Part shown: positions 13,170 to 24,209 of the stretch, in pieces | Position numbering within the stretch: position 1 is the stretch's first letter | Layout of the letters: every line of letters begins with the position of its first letter | Position numbers and translations under genes: made by a program | Notes under the pieces: generated by a model | Told to the model about the DNA's origin: nothing | What the model saw: the letters and a program-made list of their open reading frames with translations, nothing else | The model's database searches: none | Source: Hermodice carunculata | Taxonomy: Eukaryota; Annelida; Polychaeta; Eunicida; Amphinomidae | Direction of reading: 5' to 3' | Length of the DNA stretch: 64,000 nucleotides | Assembly: GCA_964020975.1 (NCBI GenBank) | Contig: OZ026619.1 | Location: 83,660,206-83,724,205, forward strand

Positions 13170-13173
13170 TTAA

Positions 13174-13407
13174 TTCATCATTACGCAAGCAAAACGCTCC
13201 ATTTTTAATGCTTTGAGCATGAACCGGTTGCAATGAATTTTTATGATTCGTCGCACAGCTTTTCTGGTCACCCAGTTGGTCATAAGAGCGCCTAGTATGG
13301 CCCAGAAACGTTGACTCATACAAAATCAGAGCAATCAGTCTATATTTTTATTCGAATTTGAGAAAAAGATTACGCATTTAGAAAAGATACCACTGCTCAT
13401 AGCGTAC
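13174..13407. other. No recognisable feature
   Basis: Spacer between the MITE and the minisatellite. Nothing supported. Confidence 0.5.
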
Positions 13408-13760
13408 TCCTACAAGTAGCCATGATTGTACCTACAAGTAGCCATGCTTGTACCTACAAGTAGTCATGCTTGTACCTACAGTAGCCATACTTGTACCTAC
13501 AAGTAGCCATACTTGTACCTACAAGTAGCCATACTTGTACCTACAAGTACCCATACTTGTACCCACAAGTACCCATGCTTGTGCCCACAAGTAGCCATGT
13601 TTGTACCTACAAGTAGCCATGCTTGTACCTACAAGTAGCCATGCTTGTACCTACAAGTAGCCATGCTTGTACCCACAAGTAGCCATGCTTGTACCTACAA
13701 GTAGTCATGCTTGTACCTACAAGTAGCCATACTTGTACCTACAAGTAGCCAAACTTGTAT
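13408..13760. repeat. 22-bp minisatellite, about 16 units
   Basis: The unit is ACAAGTAGCCATGCTTGTACCT with small variants such as GTCATG, CCATACTTG, ACCCACAAG and one 1-bp deletion. Each unit contains ACAAGTA and TACTTGT or GCTTGTACC as near-inverted halves, so single strands could fold. The length is not a multiple of three, which argues against coding. Confidence 0.95.
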
Positions 13761-14841
13761 TTTTGTGATGAGCAGGCTATAACCTGTATAATTGTATGCA
13801 GTTTGAACGTAGTCAGCTTAAGAGTCCATAAAGTTGTCCAGGATTTATAGGAGATTGTTAGTGTAAGCTCCTTTCTCGTAAAAGACTATCAAGTTTCCTT
13901 TTTGGAATTATGTGGCCAATAAACACTCGTTCTTTCTTGCATTCGCTACCTCATATAGACTGTACACGGTTGACACCTGTTCAGACCTATTCTACATATG
14001 GTCAGTTGCAACTGCACCGAGACTGACAGTTATTTATTTGTTCGTTTGTTTACTTATTTATTTACGGGGCTTACTAGATAAACGTATACACAAGGAGGAA
14101 AGAAAGAGACTCCCATTGGTTAATAGTGTGTGTCTGAAATGGAGGCTTCTGTGGGAAACATAAATTATGACTATCGTGTTGATTTAAACTTTATTAAAAT
14201 TACAAACTTATTGAAGTGCAAAGAATAAAAAGGGCCATATACACTGTTCAAAATCCTGTTGCGAGAAAAATTACTGATGGCTAGCACCAACAACGTGAAT
14301 GTGTCTGCAAGGATTAACAAATTCCTAGGGCTAAAATTTGAAAATGAAATAACAATATATTATACACATATAACACAATATGACGGGAAAAATGCCAGAC
14401 GGAACAGATGGGGGGGGGGGGATGTAATGAAACTTAACCAAATGACTGTCGAGTGGCCAGCAGCAACCACAGTTGAAATATAAACCAGAACCCGGTGTTT
14501 TGTTGCTGCAATTAATTAATGAACAGCTGAAAATGAGTATTTTCAATGGAAGAGCAAGCTTAAGAATCAAATAGTGCGGTCTTAAAAGAGAAGGAAACAT
14601 TCATTTATTGTCCTGGAATTGGACTCGCGTTTTATAAAAGGTAGGCATGGGAACCAAATTCAAACTGGAGTAATCACACTACAATGGATTGTCCTGGAAC
14701 AGAAATTATGTTAAGAAAAAAAACGAAAGGTGTGTCTAGCATTGAGGTGCACATGAGCTGCAATGGTGGTGCGCATGTACCACTAAGCCCAGCTAGGGAG
14801 GAGCGTCATTTGCAGTAAACTTCGGAATTCGATACAGGCAG
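13761..14841. other. No recognisable gene
   Basis: It contains a 12-base G run at 14410-14421 and ordinary sequence. Open frames of 70-89 codons here lack any family resemblance. Confidence 0.5.
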
Positions 14842-15048
14842 GATCGCATATCAGAGGTTGTCCTTTAGCGTGAAGTAGCCAGACCAAGGGGGATACCACA
14901 AGGACGATCTGTACGGATGTGCTTGGTTCGTTTAAGACGAAGGATCGCATACCAGAGATTGTCCTTTAGCGTGAAGTAGCCAGAAGAACGGGAATACCAC
15001 AAGGACGATCTATACGGGCGTGCTTGGTTCGTTTCAGACGAAGGATCG
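14842..15048. repeat. Two tandem copies of a 100-bp unit
   Basis: Both copies share GGATCGCAT, CAGAG, TTGTCCTTTAGCGTGAAGTA, ATACCACAAGGACGATCT and GTGCTTGGTTCGTTT, and begin at 14842 and 14941. A third start (GGATCGCATGTCGATGGC) follows at 15046 and then diverges. Confidence 0.85.
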
Positions 15049-16365
15049 CATGTCGATGGCTGCCGTTTCTCAACAGATGGGTCATTCAACAGCGCCACCG
15101 ATATGATGTGGTGGATACGTGACAACACAATGCAAAAAGAAAGGCAGCATATCATAAACCAAGACAACAATATTGAAGAGATGACCATTGGTAGTCTGCT
15201 TTCCAGGGTCAGCGAAAAGTATTCATTCAACCTAGAGATTTCGCCAACACATGCATTACGCCTGCAGCATCCCCAGCAACATGGCAGTGCCCCTCCGGAC
15301 TGTCAGAAAGCCACAGACCAGTTATAAATCCTTCTATTTTTCATATAAGCATTTCTCAGTCTAAAAATCAGCATTTTGGTATTTTAAAATTTCGTGAGCG
15401 GCATTTAACAGATAAAAATGTCAGAAAACACGGACGGATTTTTGTCATATAATTGATGGTGATAATTGAAGCACGAAACAAGACCTGGATGTCAGCTTTA
15501 TGGTACATAAACTGTGTTCTGGCCTGGGTCACATCATTGTCCCTAATCACCATTAAGTTCCCACCTGGCCTGGAAGACAGTGCACCTATGTGACCAACAA
15601 TGAAGCAACTCTGTGATGCAGCAAACCTGAAATTAGCTGACTTTATTTGAACACAAGCTACAGCAATGTGAAAACACAGTATTTTCCCAAGTACGGAGTA
15701 TATCTCTGTTGAGATGCGCAACCACCCAAATCACAACTGTGGTCTGTAACCCGCAGTTTTGTCCTATGCACAAAGCTGCTCCGGCACAATGACGTCAGTT
15801 ACATATCGACAGGCCTGTGCACGAGCGGAGGAGAGCAGTGAGATCACACGAATCCAAATTTTGCGTGCCATTTTCAGAATGGAAAGGCAAAGGCGTGCCG
15901 CATGCTTCCTACGAGATTTACGGAGCAATGTTATAACATTGGAAAAGCAAAATTATTGTGCGTTAAGCCATCTAAATCTACATGTATTGTTTTTACAATC
16001 AATAGGTCCATGCTATTGTTGAGAACACGACTAAACATGCCTGCGATTGTTAGCACCTCGTGTCATAATTATGTACATCTTGTTGTTATGACAATCCTTC
16101 ATAGAAATCAAGTTTAGTTAATTTGTTATTCCGATCATAAATATACGTCTGCATATTGGTTATGTTACATTGTGGGTCTATCCCTTCTTGACTGATGGAC
16201 AGAAGAATATGCAAATACAAAGAATACAATGGACTACATTGGTACGCGTAAAGATAACAATAATTAGAAAAGAAGGTTTGCTTCAAGCAAATCTGTCTGG
16301 CTGCCTTCAAAATGAGAGCAGTCGGAAATTCTACAATTTGCCATTGTTCAACATAATCTAAATTG
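15049..16365. other. No recognisable gene
   Basis: Several chance frames of 70-120 codons on both strands. None shows a known motif, a plausible start context or splice framing. Confidence 0.45.
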
Positions 16366-17095
16366 TGTGTATTAGCCTAACTTGCATGAATTACAATGCT
16401 ACAACTTTGTTCTTTGTTAATTGGATGTGGCAATGTCAGAAACTGATAAACTGAAGTTTGAATGACACCACTATCTATAATAGTTTGAAGCTATTCAAAA
16501 TTTGTGTATTCGCATAAAATGAAAGCATACAACTTTGGTTCATGGTTCATTAGATGCGGTTATGTCACAAACCTACAGCTTGAAGTTGGAATGGTACCTC
16601 TATGTATAACAGTTTTGAAATTATTCAAGATTTGAATTTTGTGTATTCACCTAATTTGCATAAATTAAAATTTTACAATTTTGGGTCATGGTTTATTGGA
16701 TGCGGCTATGTCGCCAACCCATAAATTGAAGTTGGAATGGGATCTCTGTCTATAATAGTTTTGGGTATATTATATTTTTAAATTTTTCAATGCCTCTGAT
16801 TAGCATAATATAAAATTCTACAACTGTTATTTACTGCACAATACATTGGCAGGTGTCACTAACCTACTCATGCGCATTGAAATTTTGTGACTTTTTCAAT
16901 AATTTGGAAGATATGGAGCTTTTAAAATTTTAATTGGCCCTAATATTTGCATAATTTTGAACATTTTGACAATTCCAAAAATATGCACAATTTCACTGAT
17001 AGGTTTTTCACCTTGCCAAGTTTGGTGGTTTTCGGAACAATAGTGTAAGAGAAAAGCTCCAGACAAAATTCGGTCGAAAAGAAAGAAAGAAAGAA

Positions 17096-17166
<71 letters not shown>
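16366..17166 (+). repeat. Composite 145-bp repeat, copy 3, with (GAAA)n tail
   Basis: Three to four units (shared phrase near 16400, 16527, 16674 and 16817) are followed by the conserved tail at 16905-17075 (TAATTTTGAACATTTTGACA, TATGCACAATTTCACTGAT, CTTGCCAAGTTTGGTGGTTT, ATAGTGTAAGAGAAAAGCTC). This copy ends in about 90 bp of GAAA units, unlike copies 1 and 2. Confidence 0.75.
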
Positions 17167-17167
<1 letters not shown>

Positions 17168-17547
17168 GAATATTGGATTCACACCTAGACATAATAACTT
17201 TGATACAACCGCAGTCTGGTCGGTATATGTGCATCACAAAGCTACTTTGCAGAATGGTAACAGCATGTATGCATGTAGTGTCATGGATATGGAATGAGAA
17301 TGTCCCCGACAGTGTGAAATATCATGCTTGTCTTTGAGGGCACATGCCACGTGGTCACTTGAGTGACTCCCCGGGGTTCTCTGCTTGCCTGAGACGTTGG
17401 GCCTTTCTCGGTTAACTTATCGTGGCGTGTGCCTTTGTGCGTCAAAAGCTCCTGTGGCAATGGTATACATGTATAACTGTCAACTCTCCCGTTCCCACCG
17501 GGTGCCTCCCATTTTAACTCATCCAATACTATGGTCAGAGGCCTGGG
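17167..17547. other. No recognisable gene; leads into a long hairpin
   Basis: A more GC-rich stretch with no supported gene. It may belong to the same element as the hairpin that follows, but no terminal repeat was found to prove it. Confidence 0.4.
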
Positions 17548-17620
17548 TCAGTGGTTCTGGCACTACCTGGCAAGTCATGCTGCTGCAGCATGACTTGCCA
17601 GGCAGGGCCAGAACCACTGA
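17548..17620. repeat. 73-bp near-perfect inverted repeat
   Basis: The left arm begins TCAGTGGTTCTGGCACTACC and the right arm ends GGGCCAGAACCACTGA. The centre is CATGCTGCTGCAGCATG. The two arms match nearly throughout, with a small CACTA against CAGG imbalance, and there is essentially no loop. It could form a cruciform, or a stem-loop if transcribed. Confidence 0.9.
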
Positions 17621-18683
17621 TTTAAGACTATAGGCATGTTGGTACTTGAACGAAAGCTCTTTTTATGAAGAATTTAAATATGCAATAGTCGTCTTAAAAC
17701 TAGGTAAATATACAGAAACATCAGGGACTGGTATGGAATGAGTTTAAGACCTCAGAGGTCTGGAGGTTGACACCTATGCATGTAGCAGTTCGCTCCCATA
17801 TGATTTGGGTCATGACCACTGTACAAGTAAAGGTCAATATTTATCCTAGAAAGCCAAATGTCCAACATCAACACCAGAAAACCGTCAATGTAATACTGGG
17901 CACTAACTCAGACTCAAACTCACACAACGTTTATTGGACTATGGAACAGAGAGCGTAATGTTGCAACCAATGTAATATAAACTTGAAAACATAATTATTC
18001 AGTTTTTCGTGTCCTGTATGATAATGCCCCTGAAATAAAACCTAAAAGATATATATATTCAAAATTCTTTGTATTTTATTTCTGTGAAAACAAAAATATC
18101 TTATAATGAGTAAAAAGTCCGTGATTGATATTCCAGTGACATCCGGAACCCTTTATATAATCATGTTTTATTATTTGACGATATATTTGTTGGTGTTTGT
18201 GTGTGCCCAATAACAAAAGTACTTCCAACAACTTATTTATTTGCCCCAATCAATTTGCATGAAATGAAGAACGAGTGCATAATGCCTGCTATAATGAGTT
18301 GTATTCACCGTTGTTCAGAACTCACCCGGGCCGAAGTCGCATTTTTTGCGTCTCTTTGGGTGAATGGATCTTGTCTGCGACTGCAGCTTGGGGGGGGGGG
18401 GGGGGTCATTCACTGAATGGTGCGAGCAAAACCGCGATGATTCTTAAGAAGCTCGGTCACAATCAGGAATAACTCATGGACGTTCGTTGGTAAAAAAAAA
18501 ATGTACAAAATATTCTCCAAGCCTGTCATCTTTCTGAATGGCATTCAGTATCATATATGCCCCTACACTCCTTGACACCAGAAACCAGAAGTTTAAAACG
18601 TAGGAATTTAATTTTGGCCTAAATGGGCTATTATAGGACATAGGACATTGACTACATTTTACCTGTTCTTAAGACAGAGACGA

Positions 18684-18685
<2 letters not shown>
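17621..18685. other. No recognisable gene
   Basis: It contains a 16-base G run at 18390-18405. No supported gene or repeat otherwise. Confidence 0.5.
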
Positions 18686-18765
<80 letters not shown>

Positions 18766-18791
18766 GTATATATATATATATATGTATATAC

Positions 18792-18829
<38 letters not shown>

Positions 18830-18853
18830 GTGTGTGTGTATGTATGATGTATA

Positions 18854-18885
<32 letters not shown>

Positions 18886-18897
18886 GTTCATATATAT
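18686..18897. repeat. Long interrupted (TA)n microsatellite
   Basis: About 210 bp of TA units broken by TTTATATG, ATGTATAC, a short GT tract near 18830 and ATGTATGATG. Adjacent tracts of this kind suggest repeated expansion and slippage. Confidence 0.95.
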
Positions 18898-20420
18898 TGA
18901 TATATCATGGAATGTTAATGCTGGTGCATGGGTATGTAAACTACAAGACACCAAGTGAACTTGGGCATTGGTCACGCAGCCATGCATGCTCGTAAATTAT
19001 ATTACTGCTGGCGCCTGGCCACTTGACTCGTTCGGTGGCCAATGAATAATAGAACCAGGACTAAAAGTATGAACACTGAAGATCATTATTACCAAATCAA
19101 ACGCATATTGTGAAATAATATGTACTCACTTGTGCTAATTTGTTTGTGATCCAGTTGTTCATGGTCTATATTCGTCGCCGTGCGAGTACGTTTAAGACCG
19201 CATGTTTTACAGGCCGGAATATCCGTAATGTTGTTCTACAAAGCTTGCATTTCTAACCTTGTAGCCCTCGCTCTCATTCCATAACAGTCCTTAAAGAAAC
19301 TGCGCAACCAAGCAAGGTATAATAGAATAACTGCTCTGCGACACTATTTCCTATGTAGGCCTGGACTCCAGGTCAAAAGGCTTCATGCCCTTCTCAGAGT
19401 CGACTCGATTTCTATTTATATTTAAAGGGGAAATAAATCATAAACAACATTTATTTCATTTGGTACATATGGCTTTCGGACTTGTCATCTGAAATAAATT
19501 GATGAACCATTATCGACCTTCTTTATGTTTTGCAGTAGCATGGTATTGGACTAGGTGGTTCTCTCCTACAAACTCTTCACTTGAGTGAGTGCCGACGTAT
19601 TTATATCCCTCAAGATCTTACTTGACCTCTGTCGCTGCTGTTTTCGCTTACCTGTTATAAAAAATACAAAGGTGACTTCCATACGAATGGATATTGTACC
19701 TTAACTCCTGGGGGGGGGGGGGGAAGGTACTAACAACAATATAACACTTGGTAGATATATAAAGGGTCTAGAGAATGACTCCTATTTGCAACCCGTGTGG
19801 AGTTTTGCCCCCCCCCCCCCCCCATTTCATGAACTCAACCTCCGAATACTGACCCCGTTTTAAACAGAAGTGAGGAAAATTCCTGGTTTTGGACCAAAAA
19901 AAATGTCAAGCTTGATTGTATTTCGCACTGTATACGGAGAATGAATCATTTTTTATTGAAAATGTAGAAGTTTTCCCGCCCCCCCCCCCCCGCGTTTTAG
20001 CAAAGTGTCGTGAAGTAATTTTCAAGAAAAAAAAAACTGCATGTAGAATATAGGGCGTCCAGGCAAACCAGCGACCGTACTCGAGACCAAACACCCCCTC
20101 CCCCCCCCGCCCCTGAGCCGTCACCATGTCGAGTCATACAACCCTAAATAATACAGGACACAAAATGCAATGTCTCCATTTCATCTGGTCTGGAGTCTCG
20201 GTTAAGAGAAAAAGAGGATAAGGGGTGCCAGCCATGTGTATATCATATGTAATTAAAACGGCTGATCTTATATGTTACTCTAAATTGTAATTTCTCAAGC
20301 ATACTCACAGAAAACTATAAATTCGATGGTGCGCACAAGACCCTTTACTTACATTGACATATACATACATGAACCCCTGCGAGAAAATCGACCTTTATGA
20401 CAGGTTTCTGTGTTAGATAA
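18898..20420. other. No recognisable gene; several G/C homopolymer runs
   Basis: Homopolymer runs lie at 19710-19723 (G), 19808-19823 (C) and 19979-19991 (C). No coding feature could be supported. Confidence 0.5.
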
Positions 20421-20880
20421 GAGCCTCCATCGTAGACTTGCTCAAGTCTCACTGGACTGTCCTCCGTATTCTATTTAAAATCAAATTCATTGCCAAATTA
20501 AATTTTAAGTAAACACACGTCGTAGCTTTACCTAGCTGATTGGCGTGGAACGTGTATATAACCAGATAACATTGACTCCAGATGATCAGCGCCGGGCGGT
20601 CTGCACTGTGTTTCTTATCACACAGACAAGCGAGCGGTCATAATGCACTCCTCTTCAGAAGCTGTTAATTGAGCTACTGTGTAATGAAGGATTAAGGATT
20701 GTCTAATTGCAGTGTACCGCGTCAGGCAGAAGGCGTCCAGTGAGACTTGTCAAACTTGCCGGCTTGTCGCTGCTATGAATTATTCATGAGCAGTCAAGCA
20801 CGTGACAGATTCAAGGCCGTCTCAAATTCCTTGCGTTGACTGTTGTTTATTTACATGCAAGCGTGCACATTCTATTGTAG
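20421..20880. promoter_or_regulatory. Candidate cis-regulatory segment
   Basis: A repeat-free, higher-complexity stretch with closely packed transcription-factor-like sites: GATAA cores (AGATAACATTG near 20565, CTTATCA near 20613), homeodomain-like TTAATTGA near 20665 and TCTAATTGC near 20702, Otx/Pitx-like GGATTA near 20689, TGAATTATTCATGAG near 20776, an E-box CACGTG near 20799 and a forkhead-like TGTTTATTTAC near 20843. Site density alone does not prove function. The call rests on contrast with the surrounding repeat-rich DNA. Confidence 0.3.
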
Positions 20881-22180
20881 AGAAACGTCAGTTCTTGCCG
20901 ATGGCTATTTCGAGAGGCGTTAAAATGAATATTTTCCTTCTACGATGATTTAAATCAATGACCGGGTCGTTGCTTGTGACAATTTGAATGATGTAAGTTT
21001 GCAAAACTGCGCAAAAATAGGGTGATTTCATCGTCTCAATCTCGATTTTTTTTGTCTCCGCGCCATGTTGTTTATAATATCGTTAGAATGCTTAGAACCT
21101 TGTCTATTTTAACAACAAGCTCTCCCATTATCGGAAACAAAAGTATTTTAGCGGGAACCCCTTCAAAACTGCTTCTATTTCAAACAATTTATTAAAGCAA
21201 GAAACAAAATTTAACGCTGTAAATTGGTCGGAATGATAACATATACTACCACTGTACCAGTCCTTGCGTACAATAGAGCAGAGGGTCCAATTTTTTCACG
21301 GAAAGAGAGTAAAATACGCTAGCCGAAGGGAAACATGGCTCAGGTGAAATTACCACTGCCGCGTGTTTATCATGCTGACAGTTTGTCAGTAACTGCTATA
21401 AAGTGTGTTTATGGACTATTTACTGCAGCAACAAGCTCTACCATTATAATTGAATATAATACGCAACCGATCTTTAGAAAAAAATAACAGAGGAACAATC
21501 GTACGTGACGCTAACGCAGAAAAATGCGCGGACCGGTACCCATGCAATAGTATTCACACAGGTTTGACCGCTTTGATCAAATCGTGATTGATATGGATAT
21601 ATTTCCTTTGTTAGGGTGTAGGACAAGAGTTTTTGTTTAAATTGACAAAAGAACCACATAGAAATGTAGAGGTCTTACTCAACAAAACTTAAATCATGAC
21701 GTGGATCAGTTTGCATTAATGCAAAAATAAAAAAGTTGTGGCACTGATTTGACTTCCAAGATCCCGCGAAACCCCGGATGTTGTGACGTCACTCCCATCG
21801 AATTGATGGTAGTCCAGAGTGGGCTTGTGCAAGTTTGACAAGTCCCTGGTGTCGGCAGCCGGAGGGAGACGGTCCGCTTTGTCTCGCTTGAGTGGCCAGT
21901 GACTAGCCATGCATTCATCGCAGGCCAATTTCCACTCGCAATGATAATGGGATTAGAACTGACCAGGACTCAATAGCTGCTACTGTTGAAACCGACACGG
22001 CGGCAGTGTCGACCAGTTAAAAAAAATAATAATAATAGGACCTACTTAATAACACCGTGTAGTTGGCATAATATTATTCAGTTAACTTTGTGGAGGGGAA
22101 AATGTATCGCACTTCTGGGTGGGACCGCGGGATGGGAAAATAGGGACATGCACCAGGGACTTGTGCAAGTCTACCTCCAT
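20881..22180. other. No recognisable gene; spaced GACTTG/CAAGTC motifs
   Basis: Repeat-poor sequence with two copies of a GACTTG-N2-CAAGTC-like motif (21821-21849 and 22151-22178) like those at 20434 and 20737. Open frames of about 70 codons on the minus strand near 21716-21928 are GC-richer than average but carry no known motif. Confidence 0.35.
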
Positions 22181-23484
22181 CGGAGAAGTGGGTCTTTGGC
22201 ACTTTAAAATGTACAACAGTTTTGCCGTGTTCATCACATTGCCATCTCCAATTAATATATCTCTTAAGATTACGAGGCATACATGTAGGACCCTGCATGT
22301 ATGTTTACCCAACTTCAATTTATTGTAACAGTATGCATGTAAAGAGAACTTTTATCGAATTGGGATGTACAATACCATGGCACAGGGTGCGCTTACTTCA
22401 TAGCAGTGTTCCTAACAATAAAACATTTTAATAACATGTAGAAATGCACTCAAATTGAGAGAAATACTTATAGCCCGCACATCCGTTGCGTGTGCTCTCT
22501 TGTGATCAGATTGTTCGTACTTCACTTCGGATCCGACTCCGTTTGCGCGTTATAACTTTTGAAATGTAGACTATGTAGAAGCACGGACCTACTATAGTAG
22601 GTCCATGGTAGAAGTAATCCTTATTTATGGAGGGTGAAACCTGGTAAACTGAAGGTTATATGTGTATGTATGTATGTATGTATGTATGTATATATGTATG
22701 TCACGTGATCTACGCCACCTCAGTTTAATCGATACCTCGTCCATGGTAGCTTGCTTATAGATAATGAAAAAGGAAATCACCATGATAAGCTGTGATACAT
22801 AAATTGAAAATACCTGAAGCAAATTGAAGTACATTTGCCCTTGAATGTGGTGCTCCTGAAGCACTTTACGTTCTGTTTACTTTTGTCTTAGATTATTTAC
22901 GTTTGGTTGCTTCAGTATGTATTTGTTGTTACAAACCGTAACAAAAATCTGAAAAAAACATATGTATCGAGGAATTTGTTATGTAATTTGGCTTTGTCAA
23001 AATGTCCTGTAGAAAGGTGATCATGTTGAGACGCATGTCTACCAGGTTTGTCTGGCTGAGTCGATGTTGAAACCAATCCTTAAATTCACATTGAGCCACA
23101 GAATATTTGGTAATGCATTGCACCCAACAACATTCAGTAAATACTATTGACATTAAAATAAACTATAATGTTCGCATTTGATGGATCACTCTGCAAGTTT
23201 TTTTCATTATAAAAGAGGCACACTTGTTTGAAAGAAGATTGTTATTTCAAAGGTCGTGTGCAATTAATGCGACGCCGACAAAATTGTGATTTAAGGAACC
23301 TATACATCAAATGCGTTTCTTGACCCAATGCCAATAATTTAACCCTTTTAAGCAGCTCAAAAGGACCCTATAGTTGAACCAGCAAAGTCTCATTCCATAT
23401 CCGTGATTGAACATAAATCTGAATGCTGAAGCATTTTTTTGTTTGTTTCAGAATGTGGTAATCAAATGCCATATAGACCTTTTT
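22181..23484. other. No recognisable gene
   Basis: It contains a perfect 20-bp palindrome at 22585-22604 and a short (TATG)n tract at about 22660-22700. Nothing else is supported. Confidence 0.5.
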
Positions 23485-23556
23485 GAGGTGTGAGACTTAG
23501 CTGGTCAGGCTCTGATGCCGAATGTCTACGTTTGAGCCCCGTGCGTATGCCAAACA
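23485..23556 (+). repeat. Possible tRNA-derived SINE head
   Basis: The phrase ACTTAGCTGGTCAGG resembles an RNA polymerase III A box, and ACGTTTGAGCCCCGTG about 35 bp later resembles a B box with its flanking T-stem. Spacing and order match a tRNA, but the arms are too decayed for a working tRNA. A degenerate SINE head is the simplest reading; chance is possible. Confidence 0.3.
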
Positions 23557-23588
23557 ATAGCTTCTACATACCATCATGTCTTTAATTT

Positions 23589-23717
<129 letters not shown>

Positions 23718-23817
23718 TATGTGTAAGTTTGTGTGTACAAACATAATTTGTTTAATTTATATCGGCAAAATACATGCATGAAGATAAAATACAAGCACAC
23801 ACATACACACATATACA

Positions 23818-23883
23818 TATATATATATATATATATTATATATACATATATTAGGTATACACAGACACAGGCACACACACACT

Positions 23884-23975
<92 letters not shown>

Positions 23976-23979
23976 TATA
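23818..23979. repeat. (TA)n tracts with AC-rich interlude
   Basis: A short TA tract at 23818-23850, an ACACAG and CACA-rich bridge, then about 90 bp of TA. The tract ends where a small DNA element begins. Confidence 0.9.
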
Positions 23980-24141
23980 CAGGAAAGCCTCCCTATGCCG
24001 AACACCCTGGGGACCGGGAAAAAAATGTTCGGTATAGTGAGGTGTTCAGTATAGGGAGGTTTGCTTATATTGGAAGTATATACTTGGGACTGAGAAATGG
24101 TGTTCAGTATAGAGAGGTGTTCGGTTAGAGAAGTTCTACTG
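23980..24141. mobile_element. 162-bp pogo/Tigger-like MITE in a TA microsatellite
   Basis: The left end reads CAGGAAAGCCTCCCTATGCC, then GAACACC. The right end on the reverse strand reads CAGTAGAACTTCTCTAACC, then GAACACC. These inverted repeats of about 26 bp are flanked by TA on both sides. The inside repeats GTTCGGTATAG and GTTCAGTATAG phrases, as pogo/Tigger-derived MITEs often do. It codes for nothing and would need a transposase supplied in trans. Confidence 0.8.
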
Positions 24142-24156
24142 TATATACATGCATAC

Positions 24157-24162
<6 letters not shown>

Positions 24163-24208
<46 letters not shown>
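24163..24208. repeat. (GA)n microsatellite
   Basis: About 46 bp of uninterrupted GA directly downstream of the MITE, after a TACATGCA-rich stretch. Confidence 0.95.

Positions 24209-24209
<1 letters not shown>

Noticed and set aside
13408-13760. CRISPR-like array
   Set aside because: Units are contiguous 22-mers without unique spacers, in animal DNA; it is a minisatellite.
19429-19690. Possible second TTAA-type MITE beginning TTAAAGGGGAAATAAATC
   Set aside because: No matching inverted end or second TTAA was found within a few hundred bases.
21716-21928. 70-codon minus-strand frame with a balanced composition as a host exon
   Set aside because: No splice framing, no family motif, and an overlapping second frame of equal length.
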